This document shows positions 8,764-18,451 of a stretch of 64,000 nt of DNA, one piece after another. The notes beneath the pieces are model-generated. The model was not told the origin of the DNA and did no database searches. It saw only the letters and a program-made list of their open reading frames with translations. The position numbers and the translations under genes were made by a program. The stretch comes from Bryobacterales bacterium F-183 (GTDB lineage Bacteria > Acidobacteriota > Terriglobia > Bryobacterales > Bryobacteraceae): NCBI GenBank assembly GCA_016865505.2, contig AP025252.1, positions 6,098,137-6,162,136 of the forward strand, given 5' to 3'. How positions within the stretch are numbered: the first letter of the stretch is position 1; each line of letters starts with the position of its first letter.

Positions 8764-9125
8764 CGTGCGGCCACCTTTGCCACTTCACGGCGGATGTCTT
8801 CAAACGGGGCGTCTAACGCTGCGCGACGGGGGTTGAACACCACCATCCAAGCCTTGCCGAAGGAATGCCGTTCCAGCCGGACAGCCTCGCGGACGCGACG
8901 GCGCAGCCTGTTCCGGACATTGGCTTTTCCCAGTGCGCGAGGTGTCGTAAATCCGAACAAGGGCCCATCCACAGCGGAGACGGTGTCAGAAGCGGGTGCA
9001 GAAAAACAAAAAGCCGCAAAGTAGGGACAGGTCATTCGCTTCCCTTGATCATAAACTTTGCGGTACTCACTGGGTTTGAGTATCCGGGAACTCTTTGGAA
9101 AGGAAAGGTCAGAGTTCCCGGACAC
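8754..9125 (-). CDS. rnpA: Ribonuclease P protein component
   Basis: A 123-residue basic protein that assists the RNase P RNA in 5' processing of tRNA precursors. The RNR motif is [10 protein letters not shown] at residues 71-80, preceded by [14 protein letters not shown] and followed by [11 protein letters not shown]. The N-terminal [19 protein letters not shown] matches the substrate-leader-binding helix region. It lies between rpmH (30 nt upstream) and yidD (overlap). The RNA component (rnpB) is not in this window. Confidence 0.95.
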   Translation of the reverse strand: MSGNSDLSFPKSSRILKPSEYRKVYDQGKRMTCPYFAAFCFSAPASDTVSAVDGPLFGFTTPRALGKANVRNRLRRRVREAVRLERHSFGKAWMVVFNPRRAALDAPFEDIRREVAKVAARCK

Positions 9126-9155
9126 CGGAATTGGGGGCTCGATGGCGCTCTGGCG

Positions 9156-9323
9156 TTAGTGGGCGGCGCGGACGGCGCGCTCGTCGCTGACGGTGAGCTT
9201 CCAGCGACCGCGTGCGCGGCGGCGGGACAACACGGCGCGTCCGTCGACGGACTTCATGCGCGCGCGGAATCCATGCGTCTTGGCGCGCTTACGGTTATTC
9301 GGCTGAAACGTTCTCTTTGGCAT
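9156..9323 (-). CDS. rpmH: Ribosomal protein L34
   Basis: A 55-residue, strongly basic protein. Translation of the reverse strand from the ATG at 9323 gives [19 protein letters not shown], the L34 signature, then [21 protein letters not shown]. An AGGA ribosome binding site is about 10 nt upstream. The C-terminal tail after RGRWKLTV is about 10 residues longer than the 44-47 residues usual for L34. It is the first gene of the rpmH-rnpA-yidD-yidC-jag block. Confidence 0.96.
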   Translation of the reverse strand: MPKRTFQPNNRKRAKTHGFRARMKSVDGRAVLSRRRARGRWKLTVSDERAVRAAH

Positions 9324-9403
9324 TGCTTGGATTTTCCTGCGTAGTGATGCTGGCTAACGTGAGTGCAGGCACACTGCTGCGCCGGAATTCACAACCAAAT
9401 ATC

Positions 9404-9433
9404 AGTATAAAGAAGGGGGCGTCCAGGCGTCAA
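9404..9433 (-). promoter_or_regulatory. Sigma-70 promoter of the rpmH operon
   Basis: On the minus strand there is a TTGACG -35 box (9433-9428), an 18-nt spacer and a TATACT -10 box (9409-9404). This predicts a start point near 9397 and a leader of about 75 nt before rpmH. Confidence 0.75.
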
Positions 9434-9466
9434 GCGACGGGCCCTGAAGCGGTCAGGCAGGGTGGT

Positions 9467-9501
9467 ACCCTCAGAGGGTTTTTACGTACCCAAAATGGGT
9501 A
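9467..9501 (+). other. Two tandem small hairpins upstream of the FKBP-DinB gene
   Basis: ACCCT-CAG-AGGGT (9467-9479) is followed by a run of T, and TACCC-AAAAT-GGGTA (9487-9501) is followed by TTTA. Both stems are only 5 bp. No upstream gene on this strand needs terminating, so they could be leader elements or insulation against divergent transcription. Function is uncertain. Confidence 0.3.
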
Positions 9502-9540
9502 TTTACGACGTGCGGCTCCAATGAATTGTATGATTTAGAA

Positions 9541-10422
9541 ATGTTACCCCTCGTGATGTTCACGCTTTTTTCGGCGCAGATGCCAGTGGTTGAGCAGGCG
9601 CCACAGGCCGCCTACACCATGCAGTATGTGGACGTCGCGGTGGGTTCCGGCGAGGCGGCGCTTGCCGGGCAGAGGTATAAAGTTCACTATACCGGCTGGT
9701 TGAAATCCGACGGCAAAAAGTTCGATTCCTCAGTGGACCGCAACGAGCCATTCTTCTTCGTCCAGGGTAAGCGGCAGGTGATCGCCGGGTGGGACACCGG
9801 GTTCGCCGGGATGAAGGTGGGCGGCAAGCGCCGCCTGATCATACCGTACCAACTCGCATACGGCGACAAGGGTAGCGGCAACACGATTCCGCCCAAAGCA
9901 GACCTGATTTTCGACGTCGAACTGTTAGGCGTCGAGACGGTGAAGGAAGCACCCGCCGCGGTAGATGTCCTGAATCCGCTGGCGGAGATGGAGAAGAAGA
10001 TCGTGGCTCTGGCAAACGCGCTGCCGGAGGAAAAATACGATTGGCGGCCGACGCCTGCCGTACGGTCATTCCGAGAGGTGTTGTTGCACGTCGCCTACGA
10101 CAATCTGCTGTTCGGGGATTTGGTACAGAAGATGCCACCGCAGGCCGAACTCGAGTCCCGGTTTGCACAGCAGCAGAAGGACGAGAAAGCCGCGCTGCCC
10201 AAAGCCGAAGTGGTGGCGCTGCTGACCAAAAGTTTTGGAACCGTGAAGGACAAAATCACGCCCATGCGTGCGGGGACGCTAGGGGCCGATATGGAATTCT
10301 TCGGTCAGCAGACCACACGGCGTGGAGTACTGGTGATGATGGATACGCACATGGCCGAACACCTCGGCCAGTTGATCGCCTATACGCGCATGGCTGGGCT
10401 AGTCCCGCCATGGTCGAAATAA
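9541..10422 (+). CDS. FKBP-type peptidyl-prolyl isomerase fused to a DinB-like domain
   Basis: About 293 residues. The first 25 residues resemble a signal peptide ([13 protein letters not shown]), and the ATG at 9541 begins it best; an in-frame ATG at 9526 is possible. Residues about 30-130 are an FKBP domain with [28 protein letters not shown] and AYGDKG. Residues about 140-290 match the DinB/YfiT four-helix fold: [20 protein letters not shown], then a histidine in LLHVAYDN and the pair in [10 protein letters not shown], the family's three metal-binding positions. This joins a prolyl isomerase to a putative metal-dependent thiol or transferase module in one exported protein. It is transcribed away from rpmH. 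Confidence 0.85.
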   Translation: MLPLVMFTLFSAQMPVVEQAPQAAYTMQYVDVAVGSGEAALAGQRYKVHYTGWLKSDGKKFDSSVDRNEPFFFVQGKRQVIAGWDTGFAGMKVGGKRRLIIPYQLAYGDKGSGNTIPPKADLIFDVELLGVETVKEAPAAVDVLNPLAEMEKKIVALANALPEEKYDWRPTPAVRSFREVLLHVAYDNLLFGDLVQKMPPQAELESRFAQQQKDEKAALPKAEVVALLTKSFGTVKDKITPMRAGTLGADMEFFGQQTTRRGVLVMMDTHMAEHLGQLIAYTRMAGLVPPWSK

Positions 10423-10425
10423 CTT

Positions 10426-11259
10426 TCACGACCAGGGGTCGAGCCCGATGAGCTGACGGCCGAGCGGCGTCAGTTTCGCCGGTTCGCCTGGTTCGGGGTC
10501 CTGCTGTGCGGGAAGTCCGCGCCAATACACTGGCGCGCGCTTGCTAAGCCAGAGGTCCCGCATTTCCGCGCGTAATTCCGGGCTATCTTCCGGCGGACAC
10601 ATGGTGACGAAAGTCGCGATGCGTGGACGTTTGGAAAGGTTCGATGCGGAGCCGTGAGGCAGTTGCGTGGACCATAGTATGACGTCGCCCGCATCTGCAG
10701 TGACTTGCACGATGCCGCGGTGGCTATTGAGGCAGGGACGCTGAAAATCGAAATGCGCACGGCCTCGGGCATTTTGATCGAGCCAACTGCCGAGGTGGCG
10801 ATAGATCTCTGGAATGCACTGAAACCCGCCCGCGTTTGGCTTGATCGGGGTCAGCAGGATGCCGGTTTGGACGCTGGGTTCCGCGGGGCCAAGCGGATCG
10901 GTGTCCCAATGGATATCGCTGTGGCTCACCCAGGGATGCGCGGCGCTTACGGGCGGACGGAAGATACAGCGGTTAATATCCACGCCCAGGCGGTGCGTGC
11001 CGAAAAACTCGCTGAACAGTTGATAAAGGCTGGGGTCTTGACGGATGTTCCAGAGGGATTGCGCGTGATGAAGTGGAACTACTCCGTCCAACTCGCGCGG
11101 CATGTTGTACCAGGTTTGCGGATTGTCTAGATCTGCCCTGACATAAGCCGCAATATCGCGCACAGCATCTGCGATGAGTCCGGGCGCGAGGACGCCGCGG
11201 ATCACCATATAGCCGTACTGTTCGAAGTGCAAACGATCAGCGGGGGGTATCCAAGGCAT
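10426..11259 (-). CDS. Phytanoyl-CoA dioxygenase (PhyH) family protein
   Basis: A 277-residue Fe(II)/2-oxoglutarate-dependent oxygenase-like protein. The N-terminal YGYMVIRGVLAPGLI is typical of PhyH. The facial-triad candidates are the HSDIHWDTD segment near residue 112 (H-x-D) and the distal histidine in QLPHGSAS near 203, followed by the arginine in SKRPR that would bind 2-oxoglutarate. Members hydroxylate varied small molecules, so the substrate is unknown. The gene converges with the FKBP-DinB gene and is separated from carB by about 40 nt on the same strand. Confidence 0.87.
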   Translation of the reverse strand: MPWIPPADRLHFEQYGYMVIRGVLAPGLIADAVRDIAAYVRADLDNPQTWYNMPRELDGVVPLHHAQSLWNIRQDPSLYQLFSEFFGTHRLGVDINRCIFRPPVSAAHPWVSHSDIHWDTDPLGPAEPSVQTGILLTPIKPNAGGFQCIPEIYRHLGSWLDQNARGRAHFDFQRPCLNSHRGIVQVTADAGDVILWSTQLPHGSASNLSKRPRIATFVTMCPPEDSPELRAEMRDLWLSKRAPVYWRGLPAQQDPEPGEPAKLTPLGRQLIGLDPWS

Positions 11260-11298
11260 GCTTGCCTAAGACAGCCCCCGCTGTGATTTTGACGACAG

Positions 11299-14200
11299 TT
11301 ACTTCGCGTGGATTTCCTGCAAGCTCCACACACGAACCGGGTCGCGACGCTTGGACTCGACGGCTTCCGCCGCGGCCTTTGCGCCACTCATCGTCGTGAT
11401 GCAAGGTACGCGAGCCATGATCGAGGCGCGGCGGATGGCTTTTTCGTCGGCGAACGAATGGGTGCCAGTCGCTGAGGTGTTGATGACAAGCTGGATGGAG
11501 CCCGCCTTCAACAAGTCCACCGCGTTGGGGCGGCCTTCATTCACCTTGAACACCCGCTTGCTGGCGATGCCCGCGTTCTTGAGCGCCGCACCGGTTCCGC
11601 GCGTGGCGTAGATTTCGAAGCCGAGGTCAGCAAACTTCTTGCCGACTTCTACCGCTACGGACTTGTCCTTCTCACCAACGGTGATGAACACTGCGCCGGA
11701 CTTGGGCAACGGCGTACCCGCGCTGGCCTGGGCCTTGCTGAACGCTTCGCCGAAGTTTTCGCCAACGCCCATCACTTCGCCCGTCGAGCGCATTTCCGGA
11801 CCCAACACCGGGTCGACACCCGGGAACTTGTTGAACGGGAACACCGGCGACTTGACGAAATACTGCGTCACAGGCAGAACGCCCGAAACCTGGCCCTTGG
11901 TGAGATGCTGCAGGTCCGTTAGCTTCTTGCCGAGCATCAGGCCCACTGCGATTTTGGGCAGCGGTACGCCGGTGGCCTTCGAAACATACGGCACCGTGCG
12001 CGATGCACGGGGATTCACTTCGAGCACGTACACAATGCCGTTCTTCACCGCGTACTGCACGTTCATCAGACCGATCACCTTGAGTGCCAAGGCCAGCTTG
12101 CGCGTGTAGGTAGTGATGGTTTCAACAACCTGCGCGGGCAGTGAGGTCGGGGGCAGAACGCATGAGGAATCACCGCTATGGATGCCGGCTTCTTCGATGT
12201 GTTCCATGATGCCGCTGATCAGGACGTTTTCGCCGTCGCAGAGGCAATCGACGTCCACTTCGGTGGCGTCTTCGAGGAAGCTGTCGATGAGCACCGGGCG
12301 ATCCTGCGAGAAGATCACTGCTTCCTGCATGTACTTGCGCACCATGTCCTCGTCGTAGACGATCGCCATGGCGCGGCCGCCGAGTACATACGACGGGCGG
12401 ACCAATACCGGGAAACCGATGGTGCGGGCGACGGCGCAGGCTTCGTCCGCACTGGTGGCAGTGCCATTGGCAGGCGACGGGATGCCGAGGTCATCGAGAA
12501 GCTTGCCGAAGCGCTTGCGATCTTCCGCAAGGTCGATGTTTTCCGGGTCGGTACCAATGATGGGCACACCGGCGCGCTTCAACGGCAAGGCCAAGTTCAG
12601 CGGCGTTTGACCACCAAACTGCACGATCACGCCGTCGGGCTTTTCGGTGTCGACGATGTTGAGCACTTCTTCGAGCGTCAGAGGCTCAAAGTACAAACGG
12701 TCGCTTGTGTCGTAGTCCGTCGAAACCGTTTCCGGATTGCAGTTGACCATAATCGACTCATGGTCAAACTCCTTCAACGCATACGCGGCATGACAGCAGC
12801 AGTAATCGAACTCGATGCCCTGCCCGATGCGGTTCGGACCCGACCCGAGGATGATGACCTTCTTACGATCGGTGGGGTTCGACTCGCACTCGAACTCGTA
12901 GGACGAGTACAGGTACGGCGTGAAGCTCTCAAACTCAGCCGCGCAAGTATCCACCCGGTTGAATACGGCGCGAACGCCAAGTTCTTTGCGCTTCTCGCGC
13001 ACGGCCAGAAGGTCTGTGCCCCAGGCGCGGGCGATGCGCGAATCCGACACGCCATCGCGCTTGGCCTTCTTGAGCAGCGCTTCGTCCGCAGTAGCAAGTG
13101 AGCCGCCGTCAAGCGACTTTTCAAACGCGATCACTTCATGAATCTGACGCAGGAACCAGGGGTCGATCGCCGTTAGCTCCTGTACGTCTTCTACACTCCA
13201 ACCAAGCTCAAAAGCGTAGCGGATGTAGTTCAGGCGATCCGGATTCGGCGTGGTGAGACGCTGCGTAATGAGCGACTCGTCGTACTTGGTGGCGGAATCC
13301 GCCTTGCCAGTTTCCAGGCTGCGCAGGCCCTTGCCCAGCGCCTGCTTGAAGGTACGGCCGATGGCCATCACCTCGCCCACGGACTTCATCTGCGTGCCGA
13401 GCACAGGTTCCGCGCCGGGGAACTTCTCAAACTGCCAGCGCGGGATCTTGGCCACCACATAGTCGATGGTCGGCTCAAAGCACGCCGGGGTGAGACGCGT
13501 GATGTCGTTCTTGATCTCGTCCAGGCGGTAGCCCACTGCGAGCTTGGCGGCGATCTTGGCGATCGGGAAGCCAGTGGCCTTGGATGCCAGCGCGGACGAG
13601 CGCGATACGCGCGGGTTCATTTCCACAACGACCATGCGGCCGTCTTTGGGATTGATCGCGAACTGTACGTTCGATCCGCCGGTGTCGACACCGATTTCGC
13701 GCAGGCAGGCGAGCGCGCCGTCGCGCATCATCTGGTATTCGCGATCGGTCAATGTTTGCGCGGGTGCGACGGTGATGGAATCGCCCGTGTGGACGCCCAT
13801 CGGGTCAAAATTTTCGATGGAGCAGATGATGATGCAGTTGTCGGCAAGGTCGCGCATCACCTCGAGTTCGTACTCTTTCCAGCCGAGTACGCTCTCTTCC
13901 ATTAGCACTTCATGAACCGGCGACAAATCCAGGCCGAGTTCGAGGATTTCGATCAATTCCTCTTTGTTGTAGGCAATGCCGCCGCCGGATCCGCCCATGG
14001 TGAACGACGGACGCAGGATGGATGGATAGCCGATCTTCTGCGCGAACTCGAGACCCGCTTCCAGCGAATTGATCAGCTTGGAACGCGGCGTTTCAAGGCC
14101 GATCTTGCGCATCGCGTCTTTGAACAACAGACGGTCTTCAGCCTTCTTGATGGCATCGATCTTGGCGCCGATCAACTCCACGCCGTACTTTTCCAAAATG

Positions 14201-14517
14201 CCCGCTTCCGCAAGGGACACCGATAGGTTCAACGCGGTTTGGCCGCCGACGGTGGAAAGCAGCGCGTCGGGACGTTCTTTGCGGATCACTTCTTCCGCAA
14301 ATTCCAAGGTCAACGGCTCAATGTATGTCTTGTCGGCCAGGTTCGGATCGGTCATGATCGTCGCCGGGTTGGAGTTCATCAGAATCACTTCGAATCCGTC
14401 GGAACGGAGCGATTTGCAAGCCTGTGCGCCCGAGTAGTCGAACTCGCACGCCTGGCCGATCACGATGGGTCCTGAGCCGATGATCAGGACGCGGTGGATG
14501 TCGTTTCTTCTGGGCAT
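11299..14517 (-). CDS. carB: Carbamoyl-phosphate synthase large subunit
   Basis: A 1072-residue protein of normal length that makes carbamoyl phosphate from bicarbonate, ammonia and two ATP for pyrimidine and arginine synthesis. The two homologous synthetase halves are visible: [22 protein letters not shown] at the N terminus and [22 protein letters not shown] near residue 555. Each is followed by ATP-grasp motifs ([29 protein letters not shown]). The C-terminal MGS-like allosteric domain ([24 protein letters not shown]) starts near residue 935. It lies 9 nt after carA, as one operon. Confidence 0.98.
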   Translation of the reverse strand: MPRRNDIHRVLIIGSGPIVIGQACEFDYSGAQACKSLRSDGFEVILMNSNPATIMTDPNLADKTYIEPLTLEFAEEVIRKERPDALLSTVGGQTALNLSVSLAEAGILEKYGVELIGAKIDAIKKAEDRLLFKDAMRKIGLETPRSKLINSLEAGLEFAQKIGYPSILRPSFTMGGSGGGIAYNKEELIEILELGLDLSPVHEVLMEESVLGWKEYELEVMRDLADNCIIICSIENFDPMGVHTGDSITVAPAQTLTDREYQMMRDGALACLREIGVDTGGSNVQFAINPKDGRMVVVEMNPRVSRSSALASKATGFPIAKIAAKLAVGYRLDEIKNDITRLTPACFEPTIDYVVAKIPRWQFEKFPGAEPVLGTQMKSVGEVMAIGRTFKQALGKGLRSLETGKADSATKYDESLITQRLTTPNPDRLNYIRYAFELGWSVEDVQELTAIDPWFLRQIHEVIAFEKSLDGGSLATADEALLKKAKRDGVSDSRIARAWGTDLLAVREKRKELGVRAVFNRVDTCAAEFESFTPYLYSSYEFECESNPTDRKKVIILGSGPNRIGQGIEFDYCCCHAAYALKEFDHESIMVNCNPETVSTDYDTSDRLYFEPLTLEEVLNIVDTEKPDGVIVQFGGQTPLNLALPLKRAGVPIIGTDPENIDLAEDRKRFGKLLDDLGIPSPANGTATSADEACAVARTIGFPVLVRPSYVLGGRAMAIVYDEDMVRKYMQEAVIFSQDRPVLIDSFLEDATEVDVDCLCDGENVLISGIMEHIEEAGIHSGDSSCVLPPTSLPAQVVETITTYTRKLALALKVIGLMNVQYAVKNGIVYVLEVNPRASRTVPYVSKATGVPLPKIAVGLMLGKKLTDLQHLTKGQVSGVLPVTQYFVKSPVFPFNKFPGVDPVLGPEMRSTGEVMGVGENFGEAFSKAQASAGTPLPKSGAVFITVGEKDKSVAVEVGKKFADLGFEIYATRGTGAALKNAGIASKRVFKVNEGRPNAVDLLKAGSIQLVINTSATGTHSFADEKAIRRASIMARVPCITTMSGAKAAAEAVESKRRDPVRVWSLQEIHAK

Positions 14518-14526
14518 CCTAGTTTG

Positions 14527-15666
14527 TTATTTCTTTGCTGAGGTGGAGTCGAGGAGAGAGCGGAAGTCGTCGAACAGATAGTGCGAGTCGTGCGGACCGG
14601 GCGCGGCCTCGGGGTGGTACTGCACGCTGAACACGGGGTGGTTCTTCAACCGGAAACCTTCCAGAGTCTGGTCATTCAGGTTGATGTGCGTGAGTTCCAC
14701 TTCGCTCGACGGGAGCGAATCCGGATCGACACAAAACCCATGGTTTTGCGCCGTGATTTCGACGCGCTGAGTCTTGTAATTCAACACCGGATGGTTGCCG
14801 CCGCGATGTCCGAACTTGAGTTTGAAGGTCTTGCCGCCACAGGCGAGGCCAAGCACCTGCTGGCCAAGACAGATGCCAAACATCGGCACGTCTTTTTCGA
14901 TTAGCTTGCGGACCTGCGCGGCCTGCGCTTCCAGCGGCTCAGGGTCGCCGGGACCGTTGCTCAAGAAGACGCCGTCCGGATTGAGCGCCAGGACATCTTC
15001 GGCAGAGGTCATCGATGGAACGACCGTTACACGGCAGCCGATGCTCGCCAGGCGGCGCAGGATGTTGCGCTTGATACCGAAGTCGTACGCGACGATGTGC
15101 TTATCGAGTTCCTTGGCACTTTTGACAAGTTGTGAAGGAGAACACGGCTCCACCTGCTGCGTCCACTCATACGCCTGTGTAGTGGAAACGCGCGAGGCGA
15201 GGTCGAGGCCGGCCATCGAGGGTGCGCTCTTGGCCTTTTCCACAAGACGTTCCAGATTCGAAATATCTGTGGAAAGTACGCCACGCATCACGCCCTGGCT
15301 GCGAAGTTTGCGTACCAGCGATCGTGTATCCATGTCGCCGCCGACGGGGATGCCGTTGCGCGTCAAAAATTCCTGCGCGCTCTCATCCGCTCGCCAGTTG
15401 CTGGAAATAGGGGAAAAATCGCGAACGATCAGCCCTTCGATAAAGGGCTTTGAGGATTCGCAGTCCTCGGCATTAGCGCCATAATTGCCGATCTGCGGGT
15501 TGGTGAGAACAATGATCTGACCGGCGTAGGAAGGATCGGTGAAGATTTCCTGGTAACCGGTAATGGATGTATTGAAAACGACCTCGCCAACGCGCTCTAC
15601 AGGCGCACCAAAGCTTGCGCCTTCGAAGACAGTTCCGTCTTCCAAGGCCAGGACCGCTTTTATCAA
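14527..15666 (-). CDS. carA: Carbamoyl-phosphate synthase small subunit
   Basis: A 379-residue glutamine amidotransferase subunit that supplies ammonia to CarB. The N-terminal domain has ALEDGTVFEGASFG and FNTSITGYQEIFTDPSY. The class I glutaminase domain holds the nucleophile in FGICLGQQVLGLA near residue 247 and the partner histidine in VQYHPEAAPGPHD near 355. The start is a TTG at 15666, with GAGGAA immediately before it and GGAGG 12 nt upstream. No better in-frame ATG lies nearby. Confidence 0.96.
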   Translation of the reverse strand: MIKAVLALEDGTVFEGASFGAPVERVGEVVFNTSITGYQEIFTDPSYAGQIIVLTNPQIGNYGANAEDCESSKPFIEGLIVRDFSPISSNWRADESAQEFLTRNGIPVGGDMDTRSLVRKLRSQGVMRGVLSTDISNLERLVEKAKSAPSMAGLDLASRVSTTQAYEWTQQVEPCSPSQLVKSAKELDKHIVAYDFGIKRNILRRLASIGCRVTVVPSMTSAEDVLALNPDGVFLSNGPGDPEPLEAQAAQVRKLIEKDVPMFGICLGQQVLGLACGGKTFKLKFGHRGGNHPVLNYKTQRVEITAQNHGFCVDPDSLPSSEVELTHINLNDQTLEGFRLKNHPVFSVQYHPEAAPGPHDSHYLFDDFRSLLDSTSAKK

Positions 15667-15757
15667 TTCCTCTTAGATCCTCCGGGGTGGGTTTCCGTGT
15701 GGGGGAGTAACCCTTATTGGAACACGCAGGGGAGCGGTGGGGCAAGGCGGCGTACAC

Positions 15758-15765
15758 TGTATAGT
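15758..15765. promoter_or_regulatory. Overlapping divergent -10 boxes between carA and the U32 gene
   Basis: The plus strand reads TATAGT (15760-15765) only 4 nt before the GTG at 15770, which would give an almost leaderless U32 transcript. The minus strand reads TATACA (15763-15758), which would give carA a leader of about 85 nt. No convincing -35 box was found for either, so this is tentative. Confidence 0.3.
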
Positions 15766-15769
15766 TAAC

Positions 15770-16786
15770 GTGAAAATTCTCGCGCCCATCCGTGAGTTCG
15801 ACGAATTAGAGATGCTGGCGGCCGCTGGAGCCGAAGAATTGTACTGCGGCGTGGTGCCTCGCGAGTGGACCGCGAAGTTCCCAGGCGCGCTGTGGTTGAA
15901 TCGGCGCGCGGCTGCAAGTTCAGGCCTCGATTCGTTTGCAGAGTTGCGCAGACTTCGCGATGCAGCACATGCGCGCGACCTGCCGCTATTCGTGACGTTG
16001 AACGCACCGACGTACGGTCCCGATCAATTGCCGATGGTGCAGGACCTGGCGCAGCGCATGTCTGAAGAAGGCGGCGTCGATGCGCTGATTGTGTCCGATC
16101 TCAACCTCATCGCGCTGCTGAGCGAAGCCGGCTTGCACGCGCAATTGCATGTGAGTTCTGTCGCGGCGACGTTGAATACCGAGGCCGTTGGTTTTCTCAA
16201 AGACTTTGGCGTAACACGCGTGGTGCTGCCGCGCAGCGTGACCTTGGATGAGATTCGCGGTGTGACGACTGCGCATCCTGACCTCGAGATCGAGGTCTTT
16301 TTGTTGAACGACGGCTGCGCGTTTGAAGAAGGCTTTTGTTCGACGACGCATCATCATTCGGTGGGCGCATTCTGTACGAATCTTTCCACCATGAAGGCCG
16401 ATTTTGAATGGTACGGACCGCGGTACACGTCGCGCCGGGAACGCTGGTTGCGGCAGAATCTAGCCGATTATCGGGAATGGGTCTGGTACGTCAACGGCAA
16501 TGGCTGCGGGGCTACGGCAAAGGGCTTGCCGTATGGACCTTGCGGGCTGTGTGCGATTCCCGATCTGCAAAAGATGGGCGTCGCGTCGTTGAAAATCGTC
16601 GGACGTGAAGCGTCGCCATTCCGCAAACTGGCGTCGGTGAAGATGGCGGCGGACATCGTGAAGCGCACGCGTGAAGCCGTGCCGAAGTTGCATGTGATCG
16701 AGCGGGCGAAATCGTTGCGGCAGGAGCCGGAACATTGCAACGCCGGGTACATGTGCTACTACAAGGTCGACCCTCTTGCTCACTGA
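15770..16786 (+). CDS. U32 family peptidase-like protein
   Basis: About 338 residues, counted from the GTG at 15770 (MKILAPIREFDELE), which fits the family start better than the upstream ATG. It has the TIM-barrel of U32 proteins: AAAGAEELYCGV, FVTLNAP, VDALIVSDLNLIALL and LHVSSVAATLNTEAV. The conserved cysteine regions are NDGCAFEEGFC, GNGCGATAKGLPYGPCGLC and EHCNAGYMC. Several U32 members (RlhA, TrhP, UbiU/V) are Fe-S RNA- or quinone-hydroxylating factors rather than proteases, so a cysteine-bound cluster is plausible here. The gene overlaps the ABC exporter by 11 nt. Confidence 0.85.
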   Translation: MKILAPIREFDELEMLAAAGAEELYCGVVPREWTAKFPGALWLNRRAAASSGLDSFAELRRLRDAAHARDLPLFVTLNAPTYGPDQLPMVQDLAQRMSEEGGVDALIVSDLNLIALLSEAGLHAQLHVSSVAATLNTEAVGFLKDFGVTRVVLPRSVTLDEIRGVTTAHPDLEIEVFLLNDGCAFEEGFCSTTHHHSVGAFCTNLSTMKADFEWYGPRYTSRRERWLRQNLADYREWVWYVNGNGCGATAKGLPYGPCGLCAIPDLQKMGVASLKIVGREASPFRKLASVKMAADIVKRTREAVPKLHVIERAKSLRQEPEHCNAGYMCYYKVDPLAH

Positions 16787-18407
16787 GTACCGCAAGGTCC
16801 TCCCGTATCTCTATCCACATTGGCGTTCGCTGCTGACGGTTATCGCGATTGGTTTGGTCGCGACCTTGAGCGGGCTTGCACAACCTTGGCTCACGCGCGA
16901 TTTGATTGACGGCGCACTGCTACGCAGGGACTTTGATGCGCTGTTGCGCGTGTCTGTCCTGCTGGTGTTGATCACGGTGGTGGGGTTCGTATTGAACGCC
17001 GCGTCGTCGTATCTGTACACCAAGGTGTCCGCGCAAGTGCTGTTCGACATGCGGCTCGCGCTGTACCGGCATTTGCTATTGCTGCCGCCGTCCTTCTTTG
17101 CGCGGACACGCACGGGCGAAATCGTGTCGCGTATGAACAGCGACATCGGCGAAGTACAGCGCGTGTCCAGCGATGCGCTGTTCTCGATACTGTCGAACGT
17201 GATCTTTCTGATTGGCAGCACGTACCTGATGGTGTACTTGAACGCGCGGCTGTTTGCGGTGTCGGTGGCGCTGCTGCCCATCAGCATTTGGGCGGTGCGG
17301 CGTTATCAGGGCCGTTTAGCGAAGCATGTCGAGACGCTGCGCCAGAAGTCCGCCGATATTGGCAGTTTCCTGATCGAATCGCTGATGGGCGTACGCCTGA
17401 TTGTGAGCCATGTTCGTGAGGAACAGCAGAGTGTGGCGTTTCGCGGGCATAACAGCGGGTTTGTCGATGCGTTGCTGCGTATGCAGTTGACCTCGTACAT
17501 GGCGGGTGCGATTCCGGGTACTGTGTTGACGCTATCGACCGCGTCCGTGTTTTTGTACGGCGGCAAACTGGTGATCGACGGCGAACTCACCATCGGTGGA
17601 CTGATGGCGTTCTTGGCGTACCACATGCGGCTGCTGGCGCCGGTACAGAATCTGATGGGCATCTACTCGAGCCTGGTGACGGGAGCGGTGTCGCTCAGCA
17701 GGGTCGCGGCGCTGTTCGACACCAAGCCCGCTGTTTCGGACGAAGGGACACGACGGCTGGAGCACTGCCAAGGCGCTCTTGAGCTACGCAATGTGACGTT
17801 TGCATATGGCGAGAAACAGGTTCTGCACCACGTGAACGTGCAGGTTCCGGCGGGCAAGGTGACGGTACTGTTGGGGCCGAGCGGGTCCGGCAAAACGACG
17901 ATCGCAGATTTGATGATTCGCTTGTATGACCCGGTGTCCGGGGCCGTGCTGCTGGACGGTGTGGATCTGCGCGAATACCGGTTGGCGGACGTACGACAGC
18001 ATGTGGCGATGGTGGAGCAGTTGCCATTCCTGATGCATGCATCGATTGCGGAGAACTTGCGGTTCGCTGCGCCGGAGGCTTCCGATGAAGAGTTGCGCCA
18101 GGCTGCCGCCGACGCACAAATCGACGCGTTTATTGAGCGGCTGCCCGAAGGGTACGCAACGATTGCCGGCGAGCGCGGATTATCGGTTTCGGCAGGCGAG
18201 CGGCAGAGGCTTGCCCTGGCTCGTACGCTGCTCAGGAATCCATCGGTGTTGATCTTGGACGAGCCGACGTCGGCGCTCGATGCGGATACGGAAGCGGCGC
18301 TGGTGGCTAGTGTACGGCGGCGGTTGCCCGAGGCAACGATCCTGATCATTACGCATCGCCGGGATCTGGCCGCGATTGCCGATCATGTGCTGACGCCTTT
18401 TGGATGA
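16776..18407 (+). CDS. ABC exporter, fused permease and ATPase
   Basis: A 543-residue half-transporter. The N-terminal six-helix exporter domain (about residues 15-300) includes the family's TGEIVSRMNSDIGEVQ intracellular loop. The ATPase has Walker A LGPSGSGKTT near residue 368, a Q-loop in VAMVEQLPF, signature LSVSAGERQR, Walker B VLILDEPTSALD and an H-loop IITHRR. It would act as a homodimer exporting an unknown lipid, drug or peptide. The start is a TTG inside the end of the U32 gene, suggesting translational coupling. The LSVSAGE signature departs mildly from LSGGQ. Confidence 0.9.
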   Translation: MLTEYRKVLPYLYPHWRSLLTVIAIGLVATLSGLAQPWLTRDLIDGALLRRDFDALLRVSVLLVLITVVGFVLNAASSYLYTKVSAQVLFDMRLALYRHLLLLPPSFFARTRTGEIVSRMNSDIGEVQRVSSDALFSILSNVIFLIGSTYLMVYLNARLFAVSVALLPISIWAVRRYQGRLAKHVETLRQKSADIGSFLIESLMGVRLIVSHVREEQQSVAFRGHNSGFVDALLRMQLTSYMAGAIPGTVLTLSTASVFLYGGKLVIDGELTIGGLMAFLAYHMRLLAPVQNLMGIYSSLVTGAVSLSRVAALFDTKPAVSDEGTRRLEHCQGALELRNVTFAYGEKQVLHHVNVQVPAGKVTVLLGPSGSGKTTIADLMIRLYDPVSGAVLLDGVDLREYRLADVRQHVAMVEQLPFLMHASIAENLRFAAPEASDEELRQAAADAQIDAFIERLPEGYATIAGERGLSVSAGERQRLALARTLLRNPSVLILDEPTSALDADTEAALVASVRRRLPEATILIITHRRDLAAIADHVLTPFG

Positions 18408-18451
18408 ACACTTTTTCGCGCCATTTACGCTGGCATATATAGTGAGGTCTT

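Noticed and set aside
12178-13101. A 307-residue plus-strand frame within carB
   Set aside because: Antisense to the well-conserved carB; no domain or start context.
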